A DNA stretch of 64,000 nucleotides from Streptomyces sp. CBMA123 (GTDB lineage Bacteria > Actinomycetota > Actinomycetes > Streptomycetales > Streptomycetaceae): NCBI RefSeq assembly GCF_014596465.1, contig NZ_MECK01000001.1:62001-126000 (forward strand), read 5' to 3'. Within the stretch, counting starts at the first letter, position 1; every line of letters begins with the position of its first letter. The translations under genes and the position numbers were made by a program. Of this stretch, positions 9,558 to 18,364 are shown in pieces. The notes under the pieces are model-generated. The model made no database searches and was not told where the DNA came from. It worked only from the letters and a program-made list of their open reading frames with translations.

Positions 9558-10430
9558 ATGAGGAAGTTCGTTCTGGCCGGTATCGACGGTTCGGTCGAGA
9601 GCACCGCGGCAGCGCAGTGGGCGGCCGACGAAGCGGTGCGCCGCGGCCACGCCCTGCGCCTCGTCCACGCCTGGACCTGGGAGGACGACGTCCACGCCGA
9701 TCCCGGCCAACCGGCGCAGGTGCGCGCCCTGACCGAGCGCATGCTCGCCGACGCCGCGCGGCAGGTGCGCTCGGCCCACCCGGGGCTGGAGGTGCACACC
9801 GGCGTTCTGCCCGGGCACGAGCCGGCCGCGTCCCTGCTCGCTGCCGCGGCCGAATCCGAACTGCTCGCCGTCGGTTCGCTGGGCCTGGGCGGCTTCGAGG
9901 GTCTGCTGGTGGGATCGGTCGGTCTGAACGCCGCGGCACGATGCGACGTGCCCGTCGTCCTGGTCCGGGCCGCGCAGACGCAGCAGGCCGACGCCCGCGA
10001 CGCCGCCGAGGTGGTCGTCGGCGTCGACACCCGTGCCCCGGCGGACGAGGTCATCGACTTCGCATTCCAGGAGGCCGCGGCTCGCGGCACCGTGCTGCGT
10101 GCCGTTCACGGCTGGACTCCTCCGGCGGTCTGGGGCTACGCGGGCTGGGTGGCACCGCGGATCGAGACCGAGCAGTTCCGCACCATCGAGGACGAGTTGC
10201 TCAGCCAGGCACTCAGCATGTGGCGGGACAAGTACCCGGACGTCGCGGTGGTCGAGGACAGCCGGATCGCCGGCGGCGCCGGCGCGGTGGTGGACGCATC
10301 CGGCGACGCCGCACTCGTCGTGGTCGGCCGCCACCGGCGCCGCCACCACCTCGGCCTGCGCCTCGGACCGGTCGCCCACGCGGTGATCCACCACGCACAG
10401 GCGCCGGTCGCCGTCATCCCGCACGACTGA
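9558..10430 (+). CDS. Universal stress protein, tandem UspA domains
   Basis: 290 residues with two UspA domains. Domain 1 is KFVLAGIDGSVEST with loop GSLGLGGFEGLLVGSVG. Domain 2 is VVVGVDTRAPADEVIDFAF with loop VVGRHRRRHHLGLRLGPV. It ends ...APVAVIPHD like the other family members here. ATG 9558. It lies 61 bp after ohyA with its own boxes, and is followed by a hairpin terminator. Confidence 0.9.
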   Translation: MRKFVLAGIDGSVESTAAAQWAADEAVRRGHALRLVHAWTWEDDVHADPGQPAQVRALTERMLADAARQVRSAHPGLEVHTGVLPGHEPAASLLAAAAESELLAVGSLGLGGFEGLLVGSVGLNAAARCDVPVVLVRAAQTQQADARDAAEVVVGVDTRAPADEVIDFAFQEAAARGTVLRAVHGWTPPAVWGYAGWVAPRIETEQFRTIEDELLSQALSMWRDKYPDVAVVEDSRIAGGAGAVVDASGDAALVVVGRHRRRHHLGLRLGPVAHAVIHHAQAPVAVIPHD

Positions 10431-10480
10431 AACGGCGCAGGTGCCCTCCGGGATACCGGGCGCAAAGCGATGACGCTCCC

Positions 10481-10511
10481 ATGCCGCGTCCACCCCAGGT
10501 GGACGCGGCAT
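10481..10511 (+). terminator. Hairpin terminator after usp gene
   Basis: 14-bp perfect stem (10481-10494 and 10498-10511) around a 3-base loop, 50 bp after the usp stop. The rest of the 400-bp gap to the next gene holds a second hairpin and no recognisable gene. Confidence 0.75.
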
Positions 10512-10694
10512 CCGGCTTCCGGCCTGCGCTCGACCTGCGCCCGCGCCGGTCAGTGCTCCGCGAAGTGCGTGGGTTCGGCGGGCATCGGCAGAAGTGAACG
10601 ACCGGCAGACAAGGATCACCCCCGACGCGGCAGCGTGGATCCGCACTCAGCAGTGCGTGTGGAACAACCTCGCGTCCAGAGCGGCACCCAACGC

Positions 10695-10730
10695 CACGGC
10701 CCGCCACCGTGGCTTCGGTGGCGGGCCGTG
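10695..10730 (-). terminator. Hairpin terminator for the leftward arc-hpf operon
   Basis: 14-bp perfect stem (10695-10708 and 10717-10730) with an 8-base loop, 100 bp past the end of the leftward hibernation factor gene and between convergent transcripts. Probably usable in both directions. Confidence 0.65.
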
Positions 10731-10829
10731 CGCGCGGATGTCCAGGGCCGCTCCAGGGCGGCCGGAGGGCGGCCCCAACCGCTCCCCCGGGCGCATTACC
10801 GGTCCCGGCTGGCCCCCGGCTCGCGCTGG

Positions 10830-11603
10830 CTATTGCACGGGTGTGATGAGGCCGTAGTGGCCGTCGTAGCGGTGGTACAGGATGTTGCCACGACCGGTCT
10901 CGCCGTTCGTGAAGAAGACGAACGGCAGGCCGCTCAGGTCGAGGCGCGAGACTGCGTCGGCGACGGTCAGTTCGGGCACGGCCTTGGTGCTCACCGCGAT
11001 GCCCGGCTCGGCTTCGGGTGCCGCTCCGGCCGAGACGATCCGGTACGTCCCCGTCGCCCCGTCGTGGTGGACGACGCTGTCGCAGCCCGTCGCCGCGTCG
11101 GTGTACAGGTGGAAGTCGTAGTCCATCGCTTCCAGTTCGAACACCGCCGCCCAGGTGGTCTGGCGCGCGAGGCTGTAGCTCTTGTGCCGCACGATGCGGC
11201 GCTCCTCGGCATCCAGCACCCGGCGCTGCGGCCTGTGCTCGCGCCCGCTGGCCGCGGGCGGCTCGGCGTGGTGACGGTGGTGCCGCTGGTGGGTCCGGAC
11301 CCGAGCGATCCTGGCGTTCAGCCGGTCCTGGAGCAGGTCGACGGCTTCCTGCATGGTGGTGGCGGCGACGTGGGCCCGGACGGGCCGGCCGTTGAGGTCG
11401 AGCGTGGCCTGGGCGGTCGACGGCTTGGCCACGGCATGGTTGGGCTCCTGGGTGAGCTTCACCCGGACCGCGAGGACCGGCTCGTCGAGGCGTTCGAGCA
11501 CCGCGAGCAGCTTGGTCCTGGCGTAGTCGGGTGCAGCCAGGGAGACTTCACCGCAGGTCGCCACCAGGACCTCGGCGGCGGGTCGGATCTGCAGACGGGT
11601 CAT
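10830..11603 (-). CDS. hpf: Long ribosome hibernation promoting factor (S30AE family)
   Basis: Binds the 30S decoding region and drives ribosome dimerisation or protection during stasis. 257 residues. N-terminal S30AE-type domain (residues ~1-105), a His/Arg-rich linker (RTHQRHHRHH), then C-terminal dimerisation-type segments, apparently two (around VRHKSYSLARQTTWAAVFELE and SGLPFVFFTNGETGRGNILY). ATG 11603 follows AAAGGAAACG. It lies 24 bp behind arcC, so it can be read with the arc operon, but a box inside arcC could give it a separate promoter. In mycobacteria a long HPF belongs to the DosR regulon. Confidence 0.85.
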   Translation of the reverse strand: MTRLQIRPAAEVLVATCGEVSLAAPDYARTKLLAVLERLDEPVLAVRVKLTQEPNHAVAKPSTAQATLDLNGRPVRAHVAATTMQEAVDLLQDRLNARIARVRTHQRHHRHHAEPPAASGREHRPQRRVLDAEERRIVRHKSYSLARQTTWAAVFELEAMDYDFHLYTDAATGCDSVVHHDGATGTYRIVSAGAAPEAEPGIAVSTKAVPELTVADAVSRLDLSGLPFVFFTNGETGRGNILYHRYDGHYGLITPVQ

Positions 11604-11627
11604 CACCGTTTCCTTTCCGGGTGGTTG

Positions 11628-12623
11628 TCAGACTGCCGCACGCTGATCGGCCGGGCCGAGGGTCGAAGGTCCCGCCGGCAACGCCTTGGGTCCCTCCCCT
11701 GCGGCGCCCGGCAGTGCGCGGACGGTGGTGCCGGTGGTGCCGAGGATCGTGCCCAGTGCGTTGTCGAGGGGGCCGATGGCCGCGAGAGCGCCGGTCCGCT
11801 CCGCGAAGGCGGCGGCGGCCTCGGCCTTGGGCCGCATCGACCCTTCCGGCAGGTCCAGTTCGCGCAGCCGGTCGGGTGTGACGCTGACCAGCGGGCCGGG
11901 ACGAGTGGAGCCGAAGCGGGTGAAGACGTGGGTGACGTCGGTGAGTATCAGCAGCGCGTCGGCGTCGAGCTGTTCGGCGAGCAGCGCCGCGGCCAGGTCC
12001 TTGTCAACGACCGCCTCGACACCGTGGACGAGGCCGGTGTCCGGGTTCCGCTTGACCGGGACACCGCCGCCCCCGGCGGCGATCACCACCGAGCCCGTGG
12101 CCAGGAGCGCCCGGATGGCCGGGAGTTCGACGATCGCCGTGGGACGGGGTGAGGGAACGACCCGGCGCAGGTGCTCACCGTCCCGCGCGGTGGTCCAGCC
12201 GCGCTCGATCTCCATCATCCTGGCCTGGTGGTCGGTGAGTTGCCCGCCGATGAACTTGCCCGGCCGCTGGAAGGCGGGATCGTGGGGGTCGACCTCGGTG
12301 TGGGTCACCAGTGCGGTGACGGCGCGGCCCGGCAGTCGGCCCATGAGCTCGCGAGCGAGCAGGGTGCCGATCATGCCCTGGGTCTGGGCTCCGAGGACGT
12401 CCAGCGGGTACGGCGCGGTGAGCGCCGGGTCGGCCTCGCTCTCCTGGGCGAGCAGGCCGATCTGCGGCCCGTTGCCGTGGGTGATCACCAACTCGTGCCC
12501 GGCGGTGGCGAGTTCGGCGAGCGAGCGGGCGGCGTCGTGGACGTGGTGCTGCTGGACGGCGGCGTCGGGGTGCTCGCCCCGCTGGAGCAGGGCGTTCCCG
12601 CCGAGGGCGGCGACGATGCGCAT
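11628..12623 (-). CDS. arcC: Carbamate kinase
   Basis: Last step of the arginine deiminase pathway: carbamoyl phosphate + ADP gives ATP, ammonia and CO2. 331 residues. It starts MRIVAALGGNALLQRGE and shows HGNGPQIGLLAQE, the amino-acid-kinase core VIAAGGGGVPV and ILTDVTHV. ATG 12623 sits 2 bp after the arcB stop (translational coupling). The last ~20 residues (after VRALPGAAGEG) look like an extension; that DNA carries OsdR-type boxes serving the next gene. Confidence 0.95.
   Translation of the reverse strand: MRIVAALGGNALLQRGEHPDAAVQQHHVHDAARSLAELATAGHELVITHGNGPQIGLLAQESEADPALTAPYPLDVLGAQTQGMIGTLLARELMGRLPGRAVTALVTHTEVDPHDPAFQRPGKFIGGQLTDHQARMMEIERGWTTARDGEHLRRVVPSPRPTAIVELPAIRALLATGSVVIAAGGGGVPVKRNPDTGLVHGVEAVVDKDLAAALLAEQLDADALLILTDVTHVFTRFGSTRPGPLVSVTPDRLRELDLPEGSMRPKAEAAAAFAERTGALAAIGPLDNALGTILGTTGTTVRALPGAAGEGPKALPAGPSTLGPADQRAAV
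11660..11694. promoter_or_regulatory. OsdR/DevR-type boxes inside arcC, upstream of hpf
   Basis: GGGTCGAAGGTCCC (11660-11673) and, exactly 21 bp on, a half-conserved ACGCCTTGGGTCCC (11681-11694). The first is 57 bp before the hpf start. Both are within the arcC C-terminal codons. Confidence 0.5.
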
Positions 12624-12625
12624 GG

Positions 12626-13630
12626 TCACTTCCTCCCGAGGGTGGCGACGAGGATCGCCTTGATGGTGTGCATGCGGTTCTCGGCCTGGTCGAAGACCAG
12701 CGAGGCCGGCGACTCGAAGACCTCGTCGGTGACTTCGAGGCCGTCGAGCCCGTGCTCGTCGGCGAGTTCGGCGCCGAGGTCGGTGCGGCGGTCGTGCAGG
12801 GCGGGCAGGCAGTGCAGAAAGGCGGTGTCCGGGTTGCCGGTCGCCGCCATCGTCTTCGCGTTGACCTGGTACGGCAGCAGCCGGGCGATGCGCTCGGGCC
12901 ACTGGGCGTGGTCCTCGCCCATCGACACCCACACGTCGGTGTAGAGGTAGTCCGCCCCGCGCACGGCCACCTCGACCTCGTCGGTGAGGGTGATCCGAGC
13001 GCCGCTGTCCTGGGCGAGCCGCCGGCACTCGGAGACGAGCAGCGGGTCGGGCCACAGCTCGCGCGGGGCCGCGATGCGCACGTCCATGCCCAGCAGACTC
13101 CCCATCGTCAGAAGGGAGTTGGCGGTGTTGTTGCGGGCGTCGCCGAGGTAGCAGAAGGAGATCTCCTCCAGCGGCTTTCCGCTGTGCTCGCGCATGGTGA
13201 ACACGTCGCACAGGCTCTGGGTGGGGTGGCACTGGTCGGTGAGGCCGTTGTACACGGGGACACCGGCGTGGTCGGCGAGTTCGGTGACGGCGTCCTGCTC
13301 GAAGCCGCGGTACTCGATGCCGTCGTACATCCGGCCCAGGACGCAGGCGGTGTCGGCGATGCTCTCCTTGTGGCCGATGTGCGAGCCGTCCGGGCCCAGG
13401 TAGGTGGTCATGGCGCCCTGGTCGGCCGCGGCGACCTCGAAGGCGCAGCGGGTCCGGGTGGAGCTCTTCTCGAAGATCAGGGCGATCCTGCGGCCGGTAA
13501 GCCGAGGCATCTCGGTGCCGGCGCGCCGGGCGGCCTTCAGCTCGGCGGCGAGGTCGAGCAGGTGGTGGATCTCGGCGGCGGTGAAGTCGAGTTCGCGCAG
13601 GTAGTGGCGGCCGCGCAGGTCGATGGTCAT
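12626..13630 (-). CDS. arcB: Ornithine carbamoyltransferase, catabolic
   Basis: Phosphorolysis of citrulline to ornithine and carbamoyl phosphate in the arginine deiminase pathway. 334 residues. Carbamoyl-phosphate motif [14 protein letters not shown], second motif [12 protein letters not shown], and ornithine-site [11 protein letters not shown] 13630 is 36 bp after arcA. Assignment as the catabolic rather than the biosynthetic enzyme rests on the arcA-arcB-arcC order. Confidence 0.93.
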   Translation of the reverse strand: MTIDLRGRHYLRELDFTAAEIHHLLDLAAELKAARRAGTEMPRLTGRRIALIFEKSSTRTRCAFEVAAADQGAMTTYLGPDGSHIGHKESIADTACVLGRMYDGIEYRGFEQDAVTELADHAGVPVYNGLTDQCHPTQSLCDVFTMREHSGKPLEEISFCYLGDARNNTANSLLTMGSLLGMDVRIAAPRELWPDPLLVSECRRLAQDSGARITLTDEVEVAVRGADYLYTDVWVSMGEDHAQWPERIARLLPYQVNAKTMAATGNPDTAFLHCLPALHDRRTDLGAELADEHGLDGLEVTDEVFESPASLVFDQAENRMHTIKAILVATLGRK

Positions 13631-13666
13631 GGCTGTTCGCTCCTCGGGTTGGCCGGGTGAGGTGGG

Positions 13667-14890
13667 TCAGTTGGCGGGGTCGCGCTGGATCGGGCAGCTC
13701 ATGCAGCGCGGGCCGCCACGGCCGCGGCCGAGCTCGGAGCCCGCGATGGTGACGATCTCGACGCCCTGCTTGCGCAGGTGGGTGTTGGTGGTGGTGTTGC
13801 GCTCGTAGCCGACGACGACGCCGGGGGCGAGGGCGAGGAAGTTGCTCCCGTCGTCCCACTGTTCGCGCTCGGCGGCGCGGGCGTCCTGCTCGGCGGACAG
13901 GAAGCGGACCTTGTCCAGGTCGAGGGCCTCGGCGAGCGAGGCGGCGAGGTCGGTGTCGGTCCGCACGTCGAAGCCGGCCGGGCGCTCGAGGGCGGGGGTG
14001 AGGGTCCACGAGCGCAACTCGTGGGCCAGGCCCGGGTAGAGCGTGAAGGTGTCCCGGTCGATCATCGTCATGACGGTGTCCAGGTGCATGAACGCCCGGC
14101 TCCGCGGCAGTTGCACGGCGATCAGCCGGTGCGCGGTGTGGGTCAGGAACAGCTGCTGGGCGAGGGTCTCGACGGCCGCGGCGGTGGTGCGCTCGCCCAT
14201 TCCGACCATGACGACGCCCGGGGCGATCACGTGGACGTCTCCGCCCTCGATGCTGAGTCCCGGCGCGGTGGTGGTGCCGTCCAGCAGCGGGGGCGCGGTC
14301 TCGGCGAACAGCGGGTGGAAGCGGTAGATCGCGACGGTGTGCAGGGTCTCCCGCCGCCGGGCCGGCTTCGCCATCGGATTGAGGCTGTACCGAGCGCCGA
14401 TCCAACAGGAGTTGTCGCGCGGGAAGAGGTGGTTGGGCAGCGGCGGAAGGGCGAAGTCCTGCTCGCCGACGGTGTTCCACACCAGGCTGTGCGGGTTCTT
14501 CAGCGGCAGGTCGTCCTTGAGGACGCCACCGATCAGGTACTCGGCCAGCGTCCGGCCGTCGAGTTCCTCGCACAGCTCGCGCACCGGCTCGACCAGGGCA
14601 GGGCCGACAATGGCCGGGGTGACCACCTGCCCCAGCAGCCAGGACCGGGCCGGCGGCAAGTCGAGGGTCTCGGCGAGCAGGTCGGCGTAGTGGTGCACGC
14701 GCACGCCGTGATCGCGCAGCACCTGGGCGAAGGCGTCGTGCTCCTCGCGGGCGCGCTTGGCCCACAGGATGTCGTCGAAGAGCAAGTCGTCGACGTTGCG
14801 CGGGGTCAGCCGGGACAGCTCCAGGCCCGGACGGTGCAGGATCACCTGACGCAGGCGGCCCGCTTCGGAATCGACACGCAGGGTGGACAT
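13667..14890 (-). CDS. arcA: Arginine deiminase
   Basis: Hydrolyses arginine to citrulline and ammonia, the first step of an ATP-yielding, acid-neutralising anaerobic pathway. 407 residues. Signature blocks [33 protein letters not shown] and the C-terminal catalytic cysteine in [10 protein letters not shown] are all intact. ATG 14890 is 19 bp after the permease gene. Confidence 0.96.
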   Translation of the reverse strand: MSTLRVDSEAGRLRQVILHRPGLELSRLTPRNVDDLLFDDILWAKRAREEHDAFAQVLRDHGVRVHHYADLLAETLDLPPARSWLLGQVVTPAIVGPALVEPVRELCEELDGRTLAEYLIGGVLKDDLPLKNPHSLVWNTVGEQDFALPPLPNHLFPRDNSCWIGARYSLNPMAKPARRRETLHTVAIYRFHPLFAETAPPLLDGTTTAPGLSIEGGDVHVIAPGVVMVGMGERTTAAAVETLAQQLFLTHTAHRLIAVQLPRSRAFMHLDTVMTMIDRDTFTLYPGLAHELRSWTLTPALERPAGFDVRTDTDLAASLAEALDLDKVRFLSAEQDARAAEREQWDDGSNFLALAPGVVVGYERNTTTNTHLRKQGVEIVTIAGSELGRGRGGPRCMSCPIQRDPAN

Positions 14891-14909
14891 CGGTGGTGCT
14901 CCTCAGAGT

Positions 14910-16424
14910 TCAGTGCAGGTGGCGCGGGGTCAGTGCGCGCCGGAGAATGGTCGGCAGGCCGACGGGCCGTACGGTGCGGGCCGCCTTCAACGGCGGCTCG
15001 TCGTGGTGGGCCGGCTCGGTGGCGGTGAGCGGGGCGGCGGTGCCGGTGAGAGCCCCCGCCGCAGGCCGGGCGTACGGTCGCTTCAGCCAGATGTAGACCG
15101 GGATGCCGAGCAGGACCGTGAACAGGCCGTAGTAGACGGTCTGGTAGCCGCTGCCCTGGATCGACCAGTAGGAGAACGCCAGCGCCAGGGCGGTGACGGT
15201 GACGTCCCGCGCAAAGCGGCGCCGATCCAGCTCCTCCCGACCGTGCAGCACCAGCCAGTACAGCTGCGCGGCGGCCGAGACCAGATACGGGATGACAGCG
15301 GTGAGCACGCTCAGCAGCACGATCTCGGTGAACACCTGCGTGAACCGCGTGTAGCTGATCACGGTGAGCACCGACGCGAGGACCGTCGCCGAGACGATGC
15401 CGAAGGCCGGCACCTCACCACGGCCCCGGGTGCCGGCGAACGCGGACGGGAACAGCCCGTCGCGTGCGGCGGCCATCGGCATCTCCGCGCAGATCATGGT
15501 CCAGCCGTTCAGTGCCCCGAGCCCGGAGATGATCGCCGCGACGGCGACCAGGTTCCCGGCCCAGGTGCCGCCCGCGATGTTGTTCATCGCGTCCGTGAAC
15601 GGCGCGGTGGAGGAGCCGAGTTGGCCGTGCGGGACAGTGCCGAACACGGCCAGGGTGCCGAGCAGGTAGATCGCCGCACAGGCCAGGGTGCCGTAGACGG
15701 TCGCCCGGGGCACGTTGCGCTTCGGTTCCCGCACCCGCCCGGCCGCCACCGAGGCGGTCTCCAGGCCGATGTAGCTGAACAGCGCGATCGCCCCGGCCGC
15801 CGACACGGCACCCAGCGCCGAACCGCCACTCGCGTTGAAGGCCCCGAAGTTGCCGGACTTCACGAACAACAGGCCGGCCGTCGCCATGAACGCCAGCGGC
15901 AGGAACTTCAGCACCGTGGTGACCACCTGGAACGCCCCGATGCTGCGCACACCGGCCAGGTTCACGATCGCGGGCAGCCACAGGCCCAGCAGGGCTATCG
16001 CGACCGAAGCCCCGGTGTGATGGCCCTTGTTGACGAACACCTCGACGTAGCCGACCCAGGCCACCACGATGGCCGCGTTCCCGGCCCAGGCCGTGATCCA
16101 GTACGACCAGGCGGTCAGGAACCCGGCGAACTCACCGAACGCCTCCCGGGCGTAGACGTACGGCCCGCCGCTGCCGGGTACTCGCTCCGACAGCCGCCCG
16201 AAGGTCACCGCCAGCGCCAGCGCCCCGACGGTCACCAGCACGAACGCCACCAGCGCGATCGGCCCGTACGGCGCGAGCGCCGACGGCAGCGCGAACACGC
16301 CGGTACCGATGATGCTGCCCACCACCAGCGCCGTCGCCGCGGGCAGCCCGAAGGAGGTATTACGCCCTTGTGGGCCGTCCCCCGACGTGCTCACCGGTGG
16401 TCTTCCGCTGTCGTGTACAGACAT
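14910..16424 (-). CDS. APC-family amino acid permease, probable arginine/ornithine antiporter
   Basis: 504 residues, about 12 transmembrane segments. The N-terminal APC motif is ATALVVGSIIGTGVFALPSA, with further conserved stretches SGGPYVYAREAFGEFAGF and IALFSYIGLETASVAAGRV. As first gene of the arc operon it most likely exchanges arginine for ornithine (arcD role), but substrate is inferred from context only. ATG 16424 has an ideal SD (AAAGGAG), and paired boxes lie about 100 bp upstream. Confidence 0.85.
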   Translation of the reverse strand: MSVHDSGRPPVSTSGDGPQGRNTSFGLPAATALVVGSIIGTGVFALPSALAPYGPIALVAFVLVTVGALALAVTFGRLSERVPGSGGPYVYAREAFGEFAGFLTAWSYWITAWAGNAAIVVAWVGYVEVFVNKGHHTGASVAIALLGLWLPAIVNLAGVRSIGAFQVVTTVLKFLPLAFMATAGLLFVKSGNFGAFNASGGSALGAVSAAGAIALFSYIGLETASVAAGRVREPKRNVPRATVYGTLACAAIYLLGTLAVFGTVPHGQLGSSTAPFTDAMNNIAGGTWAGNLVAVAAIISGLGALNGWTMICAEMPMAAARDGLFPSAFAGTRGRGEVPAFGIVSATVLASVLTVISYTRFTQVFTEIVLLSVLTAVIPYLVSAAAQLYWLVLHGREELDRRRFARDVTVTALALAFSYWSIQGSGYQTVYYGLFTVLLGIPVYIWLKRPYARPAAGALTGTAAPLTATEPAHHDEPPLKAARTVRPVGLPTILRRALTPRHLH

Positions 16425-16522
16425 CAAGAGCTCCTTTGCCAGCTGCTCAACCACGCTGACGGGCCCGGTCTCCGCCGTGGCCCGCTGAGAAGATCCTCGA
16501 ATCCGCGAGCGGCCGGCCCCAT

Positions 16523-16580
16523 GGGCCAACGGTCCCGCTTCCCGCACCGGCGGTCCCTGTCTTCCCTGTCCGATGGTCCC
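16523..16580. promoter_or_regulatory. OsdR/DevR-type boxes upstream of the arc operon
   Basis: GGGCCAACGGTCCC (16523-16536) and GCACCGGCGGTCCC (16544-16557), exactly 21 bp apart, plus a third partial copy, TGTCCGATGGTCCC (16567-16580). The nearest is 99 bp before the arc operon start. Confidence 0.65.
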
Positions 16581-16640
16581 GACAGCACCGGACCGCCCAC
16601 CGGCACATGGCGCGTGACGCATTGCCGGATCCGCCCCCTC

Positions 16641-16676
16641 GGGACCACCGGCCCACCGACGGGTTCCGTCCGGCCC
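16641..16676. promoter_or_regulatory. OsdR/DevR-type box upstream of usp at 16763
   Basis: GGGACCACCGGCCC (16641-16654), an exact consensus match 109 bp before the start, and a degenerate second copy ending in CGGCCC at 16676. Confidence 0.65.
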
Positions 16677-16762
16677 TGGGGTCCCGCGAGGCCCCGCGGG
16701 AGATTGGTGCTCGCCGGGCCACGGTCCAGCCCGGCCCTCAACCCGACCCCAAAGGAGCATCC

Positions 16763-17638
16763 GTGACGACGCGACACGTCCTGGCCGGCCTCGACGGCTC
16801 ACCGCCGAGCGAGACCGCCGCCATGTGGGCGGCAGCGGAGGCCCAGCGGCTCGGAGCGCCCCTGCGCCTCCTGCACGTCTGGCCCTGGCTGAACGGCGAG
16901 AACGCGGACCGGGCCGAGCCCGGCGACCTCAGGCCCGCCGCGCTCGACGCCCTCGCCCGCGTCGCCGACCGAATCCGCCTCGCCCACCCGGAACTGCCGG
17001 TAGAGACCGCCGTCAGGCCCGACGACCCGGTCGACGGACTGGTCGCCGAAGCACGGGGACAGGAGATGCTGGTGCTCGGCTCCCGGGGCCTCGGGGGATT
17101 CGCCGGCCTGCTCGTCGGATCGGTCTCCCTCGCGGTCGCCGCCCGCGCGACGGTCCCGACGGTCCTCGTCCGCGAGGCAGGGCCCCTCCCTCGCGCGAGC
17201 ACCGCCGCCGTCGGCGACGTCGTGGTCGGCATCGACTCCGGTGAACCGGGCGAAGCAGTCCTCGAATTCGCCTTCGCGGAGGCGGAGCGCCGCGGCGCCG
17301 GGCTGCGCGCCGTCCACGGCTGGGACCCGGCCCCGGCCTGGGCCTTCGGAGGCATGATGCCGCCTCCGGTGGACATCCCTGGCCAGGAGGGTACGAAGGC
17401 GGCCCTGCTGTCACAGCACCTCACCCGTCAGTTGGCGAACTATCCGGGCGTGGCCGTCGTCGAGGACGTCCGGCTCGGCGGCGGGGCGAAGGCCGTCCTG
17501 GACGCCTCCGCCGGTGCCGAGTTGGTCGTCATCGGTCGACGCGAGCGCCGTCACCACATCGGCATGCTGCTCGGACCCGTCGCACACGCCGTACTCCACC
17601 ACTCCACCGCCCCGGTGGCGGTCGTCCCCCACCTCTGA
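16763..17638 (+). CDS. Universal stress protein, tandem UspA domains
   Basis: 291 residues with two UspA domains. Domain 1 is RHVLAGLDGSPPSET with loop GSRGLGGFAGLLVGSVS. Domain 2 is DVVVGIDSGEPGEAVLEFAF with loop VIGRRERRHHIGMLLGPV. GTG 16763 with AAAGGAG 6 bp upstream. It is divergent from the arc operon and probably cotranscribed with the next two genes, which lack boxes of their own. Confidence 0.9.
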   Translation: MTTRHVLAGLDGSPPSETAAMWAAAEAQRLGAPLRLLHVWPWLNGENADRAEPGDLRPAALDALARVADRIRLAHPELPVETAVRPDDPVDGLVAEARGQEMLVLGSRGLGGFAGLLVGSVSLAVAARATVPTVLVREAGPLPRASTAAVGDVVVGIDSGEPGEAVLEFAFAEAERRGAGLRAVHGWDPAPAWAFGGMMPPPVDIPGQEGTKAALLSQHLTRQLANYPGVAVVEDVRLGGGAKAVLDASAGAELVVIGRRERRHHIGMLLGPVAHAVLHHSTAPVAVVPHL

Positions 17639-17696
17639 AGACCGGCCCGTGCCGGTTGCCACTATCTGCCAGACCGTCCACGAAGGAGGACCGGAG

Positions 17697-18332
17697 ATGA
17701 ACACCGCGCCCGAGCAAGCCGGCCCGGTGCCGCCCTTCCGCCACCACCTGCGGCAGGCTCTCGGGAAGGGCCGGAATCCGTTGGGTCGCACGATCGACCG
17801 CTCACGCAGCCGGGCCCTGGTCCTGGCCGTGCTCGGCATCGGCCTTGCCGTGCTCGGCAGCGCGGGCGCGGCGGCGGCCGACTTCGCCGTTGTCCGGCAC
17901 CAGGCCTCGGTGACGGCCGCCCGCCTGCACCAGGTCCAGGCGGTCGTGCTGACTCCGGCGCAGCGGGAGGCCGACACCGGCGCCGGCAGGCGGCGGTACG
18001 AGGCCGACGCCGTCTGGGTCTACCCCACCGGGCACCGCACCACGGGCAGCGTCCCGGTGCCGGGCGGCACGGCCCCCGGTTCGACCATCGGCATATGGGT
18101 CGACGACGTCGGCCGTTCCGTGGCGTCCCCGCTCGGATCGGCCGCCATCGCCGCCAAGGCGGCCTGCCTCGGACTGTTCCTCCTCGGAGGCCTCGGCGTC
18201 CTCGTCGTCACCGGACTCGGCATCCGTCTGGACGTCCTGGACCGCCGAGCCGACCGGGCATGGCAACACTCCTGGGCCCAGCTGGAACCCGTGTGGAGCG
18301 GCCGCGCCTCACGCGACAACCGGGCGGGCTGA
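17697..18332 (+). CDS. Rv1733c-like two-pass membrane protein
   Basis: 211 residues. A transmembrane segment at ~40-62 (ALVLAVLGIGLAVLGSAG) and another at ~150-172 (AACLGLFLLGGLGVLVVTGLG) flank an external region containing EADAVWVYPTGHRTTGSV. This layout matches M. tuberculosis Rv1733c, a strongly induced DosR-regulon antigen of unknown function. ATG 17697 follows GAAGGAGGA. Confidence 0.75.
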   Translation: MNTAPEQAGPVPPFRHHLRQALGKGRNPLGRTIDRSRSRALVLAVLGIGLAVLGSAGAAAADFAVVRHQASVTAARLHQVQAVVLTPAQREADTGAGRRRYEADAVWVYPTGHRTTGSVPVPGGTAPGSTIGIWVDDVGRSVASPLGSAAIAAKAACLGLFLLGGLGVLVVTGLGIRLDVLDRRADRAWQHSWAQLEPVWSGRASRDNRAG

Positions 18333-18364
18333 CCGCACCCGCCACTCGGAAGGAGACGACCCCG

